Positions 15,747-26,800 of a stretch of DNA of 64,000 nucleotides are shown piece by piece. The DNA comes from Streptococcus australis ATCC 700641. GTDB taxonomy: Bacteria; Bacillota; Bacilli; Lactobacillales; Streptococcaceae. The notes under the pieces are model-generated. The model was given only the letters and a program-made list of their open reading frames with translations. It had not been told where the DNA came from and searched no databases. The translations under genes and the position numbers were made by a program. The stretch spans positions 511,218 through 575,217 of the forward strand of contig NZ_GL636091.1 in assembly GCF_000186465.1 (NCBI RefSeq), in the 5' to 3' direction. Numbering within the stretch: position 1 is the stretch's first letter; each line of letters begins with the position of its first letter.

Positions 15747-15776
15747 AAGAGGTTTCGATGGAAACCTCTTTTTTTG
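15747..15776 (+). terminator. tsf terminator
   Basis: AAGAGGTTTC and GAAACCTCTT flank GATG, followed by T residues, 11 bases after the stop. Confidence 0.9.
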
Positions 15777-15796
15777 CAAGATAAAGTCATCTAAAT

Positions 15797-15931
15797 AACT
15801 TTCCTTAGGTGAGTACGGACGTCAGCGAACTTCTACGAAGTTCCATGACTTAGTTTTGAACCTAAAGTTTCAAAACTCCCGAGTGCCAAAAAAAATTGTA
15901 TTTCAGGCACTTTTCTCACAGCGGAAAGTTT
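15797..15931 (+). repeat. Element B, copy 2 (135-bp multi-hairpin repeat)
   Basis: Begins AACTTTCCTTAGGTGAG and ends GCGGAAAGTT, so the ends are inverted. Inside are three hairpins: GAACTTCTACGAAGTTC, an AGTTTTGA...TTTCAAAACT stem, and GTGCC...GGCAC. It lies between the convergent ends of tsf and the small exporter gene. The 3' flank to about 16014 also resembles the flank of copy 3 (CTAGCTATTTTATGT occurs in both). The rest of the gap to 16058 shows nothing else. Confidence 0.85.
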
Positions 15932-16023
15932 TTTAATCTGCTTCAGTGACCCAAAATAATAGAAGTTATATTTCTGAAAAATCATCTAGCTATTTTATGT
16001 AAAAACTAGTTGTCTACATTCTA

Positions 16024-16056
16024 AAAGGACTGAATCATCTATTTCAGTCCTTTTAC
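16024..16056. terminator. Terminator of the small exporter gene
   Basis: AAAAGGACTGAA pairs with TTCAGTCCTTTT around TCATCTAT. A and T runs on the two sides make it potentially bidirectional. Confidence 0.75.
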
Positions 16057-16058
16057 GA

Positions 16059-16529
16059 TTAATGCGCAAAGGTATCGAGTCCAAAGAGGAGCGAGAGGGT
16101 TCCCATGATAAGCCCTGCTAGAATGACTCCCAACATGAGCGCTAGGACGCTCCGTTTGAAGTCCCAGTCTAGAATAGAGGCGGCGAGGGTTCCAGTCCAG
16201 GCTCCAGTTCCTGGCAATGGAATGCCGACGAAGAGGAGTAGTGCCCAAAAGATTCCCTTATCTCCTGCAGCTTCTTCCAATTTTTGACCTCCACGATGTC
16301 CCTTGTTGAGACACCAGGTAAAGAAATTCCCGATAATAGGCTTTTCTTTACCCCACTCCAGGATATGGCGAGCGAAAAAGAAAATGATAGGGACAGGAAG
16401 CATGTTGCCAACGACCCCAATCAGGAGAGCTTGCCAAAGAGGAATTCCGCTAGAGATGGCGTAGGGAACGGCTCCACGAAGTTCTACCAGAGGAATCATG
16501 GAGATTAAAAAAGTAATAATGTAGTTCAT
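16059..16529 (-). CDS. COG2426 small membrane protein (putative small multidrug exporter)
   Basis: A 156-residue membrane protein of the Sm_multidrug_ex family (COG2426). It begins MNYIITFLISMIPLVELRGA, where PLVELRGA is the family hallmark, and has the second conserved motif GIPLPGTGAWTGTLAA, typical of the DedA-like two-fold repeat. About four membrane segments are expected. The export function in the family name is weakly supported; related folds handle lipids or ions. It is a single gene facing tsf. Confidence 0.85.
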   Translation of the reverse strand: MNYIITFLISMIPLVELRGAVPYAISSGIPLWQALLIGVVGNMLPVPIIFFFARHILEWGKEKPIIGNFFTWCLNKGHRGGQKLEEAAGDKGIFWALLLFVGIPLPGTGAWTGTLAASILDWDFKRSVLALMLGVILAGLIMGTLSLLFGLDTFAH

Positions 16530-16809
16530 GTGTCATCCTTTCAATTCATCCTTTTCATTCTACCTTATCTCCACTGGAATGACAACTATTTCAAACAGGA
16601 GAATTCCTTTTGAAGGCATGGAAATAGAGGGAGCTCGAATCCTTTATATTAAATTGGGATCAACTCACGATTTGTTTCTCAAGTTCTCGTATATGAAAGA
16701 ACTGTTATTATAGATTAATTCTCCAGACAAGGCTATTTTATGCTAATAAGAATCAGTTCGACAAAGTATAGTTCTTTTAGTACAAACTATATATTCTTAG
16801 CTAGCTCTC
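16530..16809. other. Non-coding gap upstream of the bgaA promoter
   Basis: AT-rich sequence. A short open frame at 16528-16713 has no ribosome-binding site and no recognisable product. Nothing else seen. Confidence 0.5.
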
Positions 16810-16837
16810 TTGTTTAAGCCCCAACTTTTGGTATAGT
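16810..16837 (+). promoter_or_regulatory. bgaA promoter
   Basis: TTGTTT (16810-16815), a 16-base spacer, TATAGT (16832-16837); transcription should start near 16844, just before the cre site. Confidence 0.7.
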
Positions 16838-16873
16838 TAAAATGTAGAGTTTCTTTTTTTGCAAACGCATTTT

Positions 16874-16887
16874 AGAAAGCGCTTACA
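16874..16887 (+). promoter_or_regulatory. cre site (CcpA) upstream of bgaA
   Basis: AGAAAGCGCTTACA is a near-perfect catabolite-responsive element, placed about 30 bases downstream of the predicted start point, where bound CcpA would block elongation. Confidence 0.75.
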
Positions 16888-16915
16888 TTATTAAAATCCC
16901 AAGAGGAGGTTAAAT

Positions 16916-19900
16916 ATGGGAAAGTCTTTTTTTGAAAAGCGCAGTGTATTTAGTATTCGCAAGCTCGCGGTTGGAGCTTGTTCTGTATTAATCGGTGTAT
17001 CTTTTTTTGGAGCTCCATCTGTCTTAGCTGAAGAAGAAGGAAGAACTGTAACAGAAGAGGAGATGACATCCACAAGGGAAGCGTCAGAGGGGACTACTGG
17101 AGAGGTTGTGACAAGTGATAAAGCCTCAATAACCTTAGAGGCGCCTGCTGTCATTACTCCTGAAAGAAATGAGAGCGAAGTCGAACAGCCACAGGTGGAA
17201 CCTCAAACAAGTGTACGTTCTGCTGGGGCTACTGAAGAGGCCACGAAAGACCAAAAACAGGTAGCGGAGGACATGGTGCAAGATCGCGAACGAGACTTTA
17301 ATAAGGACTGGTATTTCAAATTAAATGCAGCTCCTGGTGCAGAAGGTCGCCAGGTGGATGTTAAAAACTGGAAAAAATTAGATTTACCCCACGATTGGTC
17401 GATCTTCTTTGACTTCGATCACAACTCTCCGGCTCAAAATGAAGGGGGACAATTAAACGGTGGGGATGCTTGGTATCGCAAGACCTTCCGTTTGGAAGAC
17501 AAGGACCTCGATAAGAAGGTGCGTTTGGAATTTGGTGGAGTTTACATGGATTCGAAAGTCTATGTAAATGGGCAATTTGTTGGTCATTATCCAAATGGCT
17601 ACAATGCTTTTTCTTATGATATTACTCCTTATTTGAATGCGGATGGAAGTGAAAACACCATCGCGGTTCATGTGGTCAACCAACAACCAAGTAGTCGTTG
17701 GTATTCTGGAAGTGGGATCTATCGTGATGTCAAACTGAGTGTGACGGACAAGGTTCATGTGGCTAAGTATGGGACCACCATCACGAGTTCAAAATTAGAA
17801 GAACAACAGAATGGGGCAGTCGATACTCTTGTGAAGAGTCGTATTGTCAACCAAGATGATCAAGCCCACAGTATTTATGCAGAATACGAAATCGTCGATC
17901 AAAATGGTCAAGTGGTCAGTGAAAAGGTACGTAGTGAAGTTCAATCCGTTTTGGCTGGTCAAGAGATCAACCTGTCTCATACCCTTCATGTTGAAAAACC
18001 GACCCTCTGGGATGTGAAGACCAATAACCCAGCCCTCTATACGCTGTATACGCGGGTCTATCGGGATTCGCAGTTGGTCGATGTGCAAAAGGAACGCTTT
18101 GGCTACCGCTATCTGAACTGGACACCAGAAGGGGGCTTCTTCCTTAACGGAGTGGCTACCAAATTCCACGGTGTTTCCCTTCACCATGACCATGGGGCCC
18201 TCGGAGCTGAGGAAAATTACAAGGCTGAATACCGCCGCCTTAAACAGATGAAGGACATGGGAGTCAATGCCATCCGGACGACCCACAACCCAGCCAGTGA
18301 ACAAACCTTGCGAATTGCGGCTGAGTTGGGCTTGATGGTCCAAGAAGAAGCTTTTGATACTTGGTATGGTGGTAAGAAGCAATACGATTACGGTCGATTC
18401 TTTGAAAAGGATGCAACGCATCCAGAAGCTCGAAAAGGGGATAAGTGGTCTGACTATGATCTTCGGACCATGGTAGAGCGGGGCAAGAACAATCCTTCTA
18501 TTGTGATGTGGTCAATCGGTAACGAAGTCGGTGAAGCAGATGGATCTGATAAGTCTGTCGCAACCGTTCGTCGTCTTGTCAAGACCATCAAGGAAGTGGA
18601 TGCAACTCGCTATGTCACCATGGGAGCTGACAAATTCCGCTTTGGTGATGGATCAGGAGGGCATGAAAAGGTAGCGGCAGAGCTCGATGCAGTTGGATTT
18701 AACTATTCAGAGGCCAACTATGAAAGCCTACGAGCTAAACACCCAAACTGGCTCATTTATGGTTCTGAAACCTCTTCTGCGACGCGGACACGAGGCTCTT
18801 ACTACCACCCTGAAAGAGAATGGGTCGGAAGCAACCAAGAAGATCGCCACTATGAACAATCAGACTACGGCAATGACCGGGTTGGTTGGGGTCGGACAGC
18901 GACAGCCTCTTGGACCTTTGACCGTGATCATGCCGGCTATGCAGGTCAATTTATCTGGACAGGTACAGACTATATTGGTGAGCCAACACCATGGCACAAC
19001 CAAAATGATACACCTGTGAAAAGTTCTTATTTCGGTATCGTGGATACTGCCGGCCTTCCGAAGAATGATTTTTACCTTTACCAAAGTCAATGGTTGTCAG
19101 CTGAGAAACATCCAATGGTCCATCTCTTACCACATTGGAACTGGGACAATCCAGAATTGGCCAATCGTGTCATGGATGAAGAAGGTCGGATTCCTGTTCG
19201 TGCCTTCTCCAATGCCCACAGTGTGGAATTGATTGTCAATGGGGAATCACAAGGAGTGAAGACCTTTACCAAGAAGACCACAGCAGATGGCCGGACTTAC
19301 CAAGAAGGGGCAAATCCGGATGAACTCTATCTAGAGTGGTTGGTTCCTTATGTGCCAGGTAAGGTGGAAGCTATTGCCCGCAACGAAGCAGGAGAAGTGA
19401 TTGCCCGCGATCAGATTGAAACAGCTGGGAAGCCAGCCGGTGTTCGTCTGCTGAAAGAAGAACATGCTATTGCGGCAGACGGCAAGGATTTGACCTATAT
19501 TACCTATGAAATCGTCGATGAAGCAGGTCGTGTCGTCCCAACTGCCAATAACTTGGTGCATTTCCATTTGCATGGCCAAGGCCAAATTGTCGGTGTCGAC
19601 AACGGGGAACAAGCTAGCCGGGAACGCTACAAAGCACAGGAAGATGGCTCATGGCAACGTCGGGCCTTTAACGGCAAAGGGGTGGTCATTGTCAAATCAA
19701 CGGAACAGGCGGGTGCCTTTACCCTTTATGCAGACTCAGACCGCTTGCAGTCAGACCAAGTCAGCCTCTTTACCGGCAAGAAGGACCAGGCGGAACGCAC
19801 CGTATTGGGTGTGGAACCCGTTCGACAAAGTGCTTATCTGGGAGAAGAGCCAGCTTTACCAAGTAAGGTCAATGTGGTCTATAGCGATGGCAAGGCCCAA

Positions 19901-22900
19901 GAAGAAGCCGTTGAATGGGAAAGAGCAGACTATAGTCGGGCTGGCCAAGTTCGTGTGACAGGTCATGTTCAAGGACGCACGGTCGAAGCTCTGGTTGATG
20001 TGATCGGCGTGGAGCAAGTCCTTCCAGTTATCAAACAAATCCCGCAGGGAGCAGACCTAGCGACAGTGGATAAGACTGTGCAATTGGTCTTCACAGATGG
20101 CCGAACAGTTAGCTATGAAGTTGATCAATGGACCTTGGAAGCTGGTCAAGAGGAGCAATTGTCTACACCAGGTGCTCGCTTGAAAGCTACAGGACTCCTA
20201 GGCAATGGGGAAGCAGTCCAAGCGACTCTGGTGGTTGCTGGTGGAACAGTCAGCAAGGCTAAGAAACCAACAGTACAGCTAGATGGGGTAGCCCTTCCAA
20301 AATTTGGCAGTGGCAACCATACTATTTTCCGCCCATTGGCTTATGGGCAAGAGCCTGGTCAAGTCACAGCAAGTGCAGAAAATGCCCAAGTGACGGTCCT
20401 ACAAGCTAGTCGTGAAAATGGTTTGAAAGCTCAAATCTTTGTGACTGCTCAGGATACGGGAGCTGTTCAGACCTATGTGGTGCAATTCCAAGAAGAAAGT
20501 CCACAGATCCAGCGCCTAGAATTGCGTCTGCCAGAAGGGCAAGAACTCAAGGAAGACCAAACAGTAACGCTTGATGTCATTGCTCATTACCAAGATGGCA
20601 GTGTGGCTAGTCTCCAAGCAGATCAAATCGATGTGGCAACAGCAGCGGGAAGTCAAGGAAAAGCAGTCGTAAGCAAGAAAGGTTTGGAACTGCGAGAAGC
20701 AGGCTTGGTTCATTTACAAGCTAGCTTCCAGGGACAGACAGGAGAAATCAGCTTTACCATCACGCCAAATCCTGAAGAAAAGACAGTTGTTAAGGTGCGT
20801 CCTGTACGGATCAGCACCGATCGAAACGTGTTGCCAGTTCTTCCAGAGACAGTCTTGGTCGAGTATGATAAGGGATTCCCGAAAGAAAAACGTGTGACCT
20901 GGGATGCCGTAACAGCAGATCAAGTCAAGGATTACCATAGCTTTACAGTCACAGGTCATGTAGAGGGTGTGGAGAAAGAAGCCCAGGCCCAAGTCACAGT
21001 TGAAGGCATTATCGCTGTAGAAGAAGTTAGCACGACAACGCCAGTCGGAGAAAAACCAGCTCTTCCAGAAAGCGTGCGGACCTATCACTCTAATGGTAAG
21101 ACCTATGCTGCTAAGGTAGCCTGGGACGCGGTCGATCCGCAACTCTTGGCCCAAGAAGGAGAAGTTGTTATCTCCGGTCGTGTAGAAGGAACCAACCTTC
21201 CAACCCGTCTCCATATCCGTGTTTCCGCAAACACAGTCAAGGGAGCCAACGTAGCAGAACAATGGACAGGCTCAGTCTTGCCACTTGCCTTTGCAAGTGA
21301 CTCTAACGATGCAGATCCAGTTGCTAAGGTCAATGATAAGGTCGTCTCCTTTACCGATGCTCCAGCTAACCGTTGGACCAACTGGGGCCGTGACAATGCG
21401 GAAGATTCTGTCGGTATCTTGTTTGGGGACTCTGGTATCTTGACCAAGCGTGCAGTGGATAACCTCCATGTTGGTTTCCACGAAGACCACGGTGTTGGGG
21501 CTCCAAGTGAATATGTGATTGAATACTATGTGGGTGAGCAAATCCCAGCAGTACCAAGCAATCCAAATCGCGTCAAAGACGAAACAGACCATCCATTTAA
21601 CAACCCAGCTAACTGGAAAGAAGTCAGCAACCTAAGCGTTGACGAAGCAGTGACAGCTGGCAAGATGAATCATTTTAGTTTTGATAAAGTCGACACCTAT
21701 GCCGTTCGGATCCGAATGAAGACACCAGAAGGTAAACGTGGAAGCTCTATTTCAGAGATTCAGGTATTTGCAAATAAGGTTGCGGCAGAAGAAAAGAGCC
21801 AGGTGACCATTCGTGTCAATGGTGAGGTATTGCCAGGTGTCAACCCAAGTGTGATAGATTACTACATCGATGCGCGTGATCGGGCTTATCCACAAGTGGA
21901 AGCAACAGCTAGCCATCACGGTCTTGCAACAGTTGTGCCAAGCGTCCATGAAGGTGAGCCAATCCGCGTCATCCACAAAGCAGAAGATGGCACCATCTTA
22001 CAAGAATACCGCCTCCATCTCACAAGCGATGCAGAAAAACTGAAACAATCTGCTCCAGTAGCAGTCGAAGCAGGTAGCCGTTTTGTGAAGATTGGTCAAA
22101 ATCTAGTTTTACCATCTACCGTAGGCGTCTACTTCAAAGGGGCTACAGGCTATGAACGCAAGGAACTGACGGTGAACTGGCAAGCTGTACCAGCTGATGC
22201 GCTTTCTCATGAAGGTAGCTTCACGCTAGAAGGAAAAGTCATTGGCTATGATCTGACGGCTCAGCTGACCGTCCGGGTGTCAGAAAAAACCGGAGAAATC
22301 CTCTCTGTGAACCCTGACTACAATGCAGAGGATACCAGAGCATTTGCCAGTGAAACCAACGATCTCGATCCAAATCAAATTGACTATATCGATTACATCA
22401 ATGATGGTGGCTACAACGAGTACTATCGTTGGACCAACTGGAAGAGAGAACCAGATCAAACAGAAGTGTTTGCCGGTCTCATCTTCAAGAAAAATGGTCA
22501 AGTAACAGAGCGTTTAGTCAATAAAGTAGCAGTCGACTTCTTTGCAGATCAGGAAACAGGTCTGCCAACCAAGACGGTTCTTGAACGCTACATTGGACCA
22601 GACTTTGATGTTCCGGATGATTATGGCAATCTAAAAAAACTTCCAGATCATCCATTTAACCAAGCCTCTAACTGGGAAGAAATTCCTTACAGCTTGGATT
22701 ATGCCTTTGAGCCTGGTTATATCTCTAACCTCAGCTTCAATGAAACCAGAACCAAAGCCATCCGTTTAAGAATGGTCCGTGATGAAAATCTAAAAGGAAT
22801 TGGAATCGTTGAATTGAGTGCTTATGCACCAACGGAAGAGGCTCAGGCGACAACAGACGTCACCATTCAAGTGAATGGCAAAGACCTAGAAGGATTTAAC

Positions 22901-23740
22901 CCAGATGTGACGGATTATCATCTAGAGTATGAGGGAGAACGTCCAATAGTTTCAGCACAAGGTAAGAATGGGGCAACTGTTACAGTTGTTGATGCTAAAG
23001 GTTCTGATACACCTGCTCTTGTCAAGGTTGTATCAGAAGATGGCAAGCTAGAAAAAGTATATCAACTTTCTCTCTCCGCAAAAGCACCAACAGGAACAGC
23101 TATTCCTGAAGAAGGAGTTAAGAATCTGGTCCATACCAAGCCAGAGTTGGTGATTGAGCCAGAAGAGATGGACTTTGAACGCCTAGAACGTCCAAATGCG
23201 GATCTTCCAAAAGGTGAGAAACGTGTGGTTCAAGTAGGTCAAAAAGGCCGCAAATTGCGCTTAGTGGAAGTCTCTCAAGAAAATGGTGTGGAAAGCCGGA
23301 AGGAACTGGATGCCTTTGTAGAGCAAGATCCAGTAGCAGAAATCACAGAGGTGGGCACCAAGGAAGTTCCAACGGAAAATCCAAGTGACAAGCCAACGCC
23401 ACAGCCAGAACCACAACCACAACCAGAGCCACAACCAGAGCCACAACCGCTTCCGAGCCCAGAACGTCCTCATGTCTCAGAAAGACCAGAGCCAGCAGAA
23501 ACTTCTAAGTCATCTGTTGGAGTGGAACCTGTCAGTCAGAAAGGAATCGTTTCAGAAGGGAAGGCAGTTGAGAAAATAGCTCAGGCGCCAGCAGTTTCGT
23601 CTGCTCCAGTTTCCGAAGGTACATTACCAAATACAGGATCAGAAGAAAGCGTCGCAAGCCTTGTTGCAGGTCTCCTAGCAGCAGGACTTGCTGGTGCTGT
23701 GCTGGATGATAAGAAAAAAAGAGCCGATAAGGCCAAGTAA
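16916..23740 (+). CDS. bgaA: Cell-wall beta-galactosidase, BgaA-like (GH2)
   Basis: A 2274-residue wall-anchored exo-beta-galactosidase that removes terminal galactose from host glycans; pneumococcal BgaA is of similar size. In order: YSIRK-type signal peptide (FSIRKLAVGACS, cleavage near LAEE); GH2 domains with the acid/base in IGNEVGE (Glu537) and nucleophile in YGSETSS (Glu618); several bacterial Ig-like modules; two carbohydrate-binding modules resembling CBM71 (both contain RWTNW and DHPFN, about residues 1445-1620 and 1800-1975); a G5 domain (about 2078-2150); a Pro/Gln/Glu-rich wall spacer; LPNTG at 2237-2241. The ATG has AGAGGAGG upstream. A cre site precedes it. The fucosidase gene follows 106 bases later without a clear terminator. 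Confidence 0.95.
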   Translation: MGKSFFEKRSVFSIRKLAVGACSVLIGVSFFGAPSVLAEEEGRTVTEEEMTSTREASEGTTGEVVTSDKASITLEAPAVITPERNESEVEQPQVEPQTSVRSAGATEEATKDQKQVAEDMVQDRERDFNKDWYFKLNAAPGAEGRQVDVKNWKKLDLPHDWSIFFDFDHNSPAQNEGGQLNGGDAWYRKTFRLEDKDLDKKVRLEFGGVYMDSKVYVNGQFVGHYPNGYNAFSYDITPYLNADGSENTIAVHVVNQQPSSRWYSGSGIYRDVKLSVTDKVHVAKYGTTITSSKLEEQQNGAVDTLVKSRIVNQDDQAHSIYAEYEIVDQNGQVVSEKVRSEVQSVLAGQEINLSHTLHVEKPTLWDVKTNNPALYTLYTRVYRDSQLVDVQKERFGYRYLNWTPEGGFFLNGVATKFHGVSLHHDHGALGAEENYKAEYRRLKQMKDMGVNAIRTTHNPASEQTLRIAAELGLMVQEEAFDTWYGGKKQYDYGRFFEKDATHPEARKGDKWSDYDLRTMVERGKNNPSIVMWSIGNEVGEADGSDKSVATVRRLVKTIKEVDATRYVTMGADKFRFGDGSGGHEKVAAELDAVGFNYSEANYESLRAKHPNWLIYGSETSSATRTRGSYYHPEREWVGSNQEDRHYEQSDYGNDRVGWGRTATASWTFDRDHAGYAGQFIWTGTDYIGEPTPWHNQNDTPVKSSYFGIVDTAGLPKNDFYLYQSQWLSAEKHPMVHLLPHWNWDNPELANRVMDEEGRIPVRAFSNAHSVELIVNGESQGVKTFTKKTTADGRTYQEGANPDELYLEWLVPYVPGKVEAIARNEAGEVIARDQIETAGKPAGVRLLKEEHAIAADGKDLTYITYEIVDEAGRVVPTANNLVHFHLHGQGQIVGVDNGEQASRERYKAQEDGSWQRRAFNGKGVVIVKSTEQAGAFTLYADSDRLQSDQVSLFTGKKDQAERTVLGVEPVRQSAYLGEEPALPSKVNVVYSDGKAQEEAVEWERADYSRAGQVRVTGHVQGRTVEALVDVIGVEQVLPVIKQIPQGADLATVDKTVQLVFTDGRTVSYEVDQWTLEAGQEEQLSTPGARLKATGLLGNGEAVQATLVVAGGTVSKAKKPTVQLDGVALPKFGSGNHTIFRPLAYGQEPGQVTASAENAQVTVLQASRENGLKAQIFVTAQDTGAVQTYVVQFQEESPQIQRLELRLPEGQELKEDQTVTLDVIAHYQDGSVASLQADQIDVATAAGSQGKAVVSKKGLELREAGLVHLQASFQGQTGEISFTITPNPEEKTVVKVRPVRISTDRNVLPVLPETVLVEYDKGFPKEKRVTWDAVTADQVKDYHSFTVTGHVEGVEKEAQAQVTVEGIIAVEEVSTTTPVGEKPALPESVRTYHSNGKTYAAKVAWDAVDPQLLAQEGEVVISGRVEGTNLPTRLHIRVSANTVKGANVAEQWTGSVLPLAFASDSNDADPVAKVNDKVVSFTDAPANRWTNWGRDNAEDSVGILFGDSGILTKRAVDNLHVGFHEDHGVGAPSEYVIEYYVGEQIPAVPSNPNRVKDETDHPFNNPANWKEVSNLSVDEAVTAGKMNHFSFDKVDTYAVRIRMKTPEGKRGSSISEIQVFANKVAAEEKSQVTIRVNGEVLPGVNPSVIDYYIDARDRAYPQVEATASHHGLATVVPSVHEGEPIRVIHKAEDGTILQEYRLHLTSDAEKLKQSAPVAVEAGSRFVKIGQNLVLPSTVGVYFKGATGYERKELTVNWQAVPADALSHEGSFTLEGKVIGYDLTAQLTVRVSEKTGEILSVNPDYNAEDTRAFASETNDLDPNQIDYIDYINDGGYNEYYRWTNWKREPDQTEVFAGLIFKKNGQVTERLVNKVAVDFFADQETGLPTKTVLERYIGPDFDVPDDYGNLKKLPDHPFNQASNWEEIPYSLDYAFEPGYISNLSFNETRTKAIRLRMVRDENLKGIGIVELSAYAPTEEAQATTDVTIQVNGKDLEGFNPDVTDYHLEYEGERPIVSAQGKNGATVTVVDAKGSDTPALVKVVSEDGKLEKVYQLSLSAKAPTGTAIPEEGVKNLVHTKPELVIEPEEMDFERLERPNADLPKGEKRVVQVGQKGRKLRLVEVSQENGVESRKELDAFVEQDPVAEITEVGTKEVPTENPSDKPTPQPEPQPQPEPQPEPQPLPSPERPHVSERPEPAETSKSSVGVEPVSQKGIVSEGKAVEKIAQAPAVSSAPVSEGTLPNTGSEESVASLVAGLLAAGLAGAVLDDKKKRADKAK

Positions 23741-23846
23741 AAAAACTGGATAAACCAGTAAACATACGGTGAAAAGTTCACAGGTAACAGAAAGAGGATG
23801 GGGGGAGTCTCCACCCTCTTTACCTGATGACAAAAAGGAATGGAAT

Positions 23847-26800
23847 ATGGGAAAAAGATTATTTGATAAGAGAAATCGATTTGGTATTCGTAAACTCTCA
23901 GTAGGCGTCTGCTCGGTAGTCGTAGCGACTTGTTTTTTAGGAGTCACTACCAGTTACGCAGAGGAACAAGCTGAGAGGAGTGAGACTCGTGAAGAACGAG
24001 TCGACACAAGTGATGTCGAGCATCAAGGGGAGGAGGAGAAAACTGTGAACGAGCACCAAGAAGAATCAGAACAGCCCTCATCAGCTAATAGTGAGAAAGA
24101 AAATCGCGCAGTTAGCCAAGGGACAGAAGCAAGCCAACCAGCCACTTCTCTAGATGAGGAGCCTGAGATTGCGGATTATGGACCACTTCCAAGCAAGGCT
24201 CAGATGCAATACCACCGCGAAGAACTAGCAGCTTTCATCCACTTTGGGATGAATACTTACTACGATCGTGAGTGGGGAGATGGGCAAGAAGACCCTTATT
24301 ATTTCTATCCAGAGCATCTGGATACCGATCAGTGGATCAAAACCCTGAAAGATGCTGGCTTCAAACGGACCATCATGGTCGTCAAGCACCACGATGGCTT
24401 CCTCTTGTACCCTTCTAAATACACCGACCATACCATTGCCAAAAGTGGTTGGAAGGAAGGAAAAGGCGATGTCCTAGCCGAAGTTTCTGCTTCTGCCAGC
24501 AAGTATGACATGGATATGGGGGTCTACCTCTCCCCTTGGGATGCTCACAGCCCGCTCTACCATGTGGATACAGAGGACCAATACAACGAATACTATCTCA
24601 ACCAGCTCAAAGAAATCCTTGAAGATCCAAAATATGGAAACAAGGGCAAGTTCGTGGAAGTCTGGATGGATGGAGCGCGTGGCGATGGAGCTCAAAAAGT
24701 CACCTATACCTTTGACAAGTGGTTTGATGCCATTCGTAAGGCCCAAGGAGATATTGCCATCTTCTCAGCTGAGCCAACCAATGTTCGTTGGATCGGAAAT
24801 GAAAAGGGGATTGCCGGAGATCCAGTTTGGCATAAGGTCAATCCGGATAAGATTCGCAACAATCCATCCAACAGTTACCTCAATCACGGGGATCCGGAAG
24901 GGAAGCAATACTCAGTGGGAGAAGCTGATGTTTCTATTCGCTCCGGCTGGTTCTACCATGACAATCAAGAGCCTAAGTCCTTGCGCGAATTGATGGATAT
25001 TTACTTCAAATCGGTTGGTCGTGGAACCCCGCTTTTGCTCAATATCCCACCTAACCAAGACGGAAAATTTGCGGATGCGGATGTGGCCCGTTTGAAAGAA
25101 TTCCGCCAGACCTTGGATCAACTCTACAGCGTGGACTATGCGGCGGGCGCTTTGGTAGAAGCTGACTCGACACGGCGCAATTCTCATTACTCAGCCAGCC
25201 ATTTGACGGATGGAGATGAGAAGACCAGTTGGGCACCTGCCGATGATGCCAAGACCGGATCTTTTGTCCTCGATCTTGGAAAAGAGCAACATTTTGATGT
25301 GGTAGAGCTCAAAGAAACCATCGAGAAAGGCCAACGGATTTCCGGTTTCACCATCGATGTAGCGGTGAATGGGCAATGGGTTCCTTTTGGGGCTGGGTCA
25401 ACCGTTGGATATCGCCGTTTGATCAAAGGGCAACCAGTTGATAGTCGCTACCTCCGGGTGTCCATCACCGATGCCCAAGCCACTCCAATCTTGAACGGCG
25501 TCTCTGTCTATAAGACGCCAGCTAGCATTGAAGAAACGGATGGCTATCCGCTTGGTTTGGCCTATCATTCTGACCGGACTGCTGACCGTGCCAATAGCCA
25601 ATGGAATGAAGAGGGAGAAGGCGTTCGAGGCACCTCTATGTGGACCAAGGAAAAGGGAGCTTCGGTGGCCTATCAGTTCGAAGGCACCAAGGCCTATGTC
25701 GTCGCAACCGTAGACCCTGGTCATGGGGAAATGGATGTCTATGTCGATGGCCAAAAACTAGCGACGGTTAATACCCAAAGTCCAACCCGCAAACGCAGCC
25801 AAAAGGTCTATGAAACACCGGATTTGAAAGCAGGGGCCCATACTTTGACCTTGGTCAATAGCAAGGGAGATGCGATCGCAACGGAAGGGATTTATGCCCT
25901 CAATAACCAAGAAAAGGGTCTCTTTGAGTTTGCTCAGCCAACCCTAGCCGTTAAGAAAGGCGACCCAGCGCAAGTCGTCGTCAAGAGAAAGGGTGGCTCT
26001 AAAGGAAGTGCCAGTCTTAAATTAATCACAGAACCAGGAACAGGGGTTCATGGCAAGGTTTATAAAGATACCAATGTCACTCTCGAGTTTGCAGATGGAG
26101 AGACAGAAAAAACAGTCCAAGTCCCAACCCTTGATTTTGCAGGCAAGGCGACCGATGTCTATGACTTTAAGGTCAAATTGTTGCATCCAGATCAAGGAAG
26201 TCTGGTCGGCTTTATTCCAGAGCTGACAGTCCAAGTGATGAACGAGGACCTGCTTCCAGAAAATCGTAAAGAAGTGGATGACCAAGATCCAAAACTGCAC
26301 TACAGCCAAGGCTGGCATCATGAGACAGACAATCAAAACTTCTCAAATGGAACAGAATCCTGGTCGAGTTTTAACCAAGTGACCGATGAAGAAGGCAAGA
26401 AACACATTGATGTGACCATCACCTTTAAGGGAACCGGTGTGGAGGTTCGAGGAGTGGTTGATCCAAGCCATGGTCTCTACAGCGTCACCCTAGACGGAAA
26501 AGAAATCGCCTTTGAAGAAGGGCGTGGTCATGATTATGAGATCGAAGGCGATCATTACTTCAGTGGCTACGGAGATCAACGCAAACTCGACCAGAGTTTG
26601 GTCAATTTGCAAGGCCTAGCAAAAGGATACCACCAGCTACGCTTGCACCTAGATCCAGCCCTCAATGATCCTCAGTCATCTAGAGCCATCCAGGTAGACC
26701 GGTTTGTCCTATCAGGAAAAGATAGTCAGTTGTTCAGTCAAGAAGAGCTACAACAGATTATCAAAGAAGGAGTAGAAAAGATCAAGGCTACTTCTCTCGA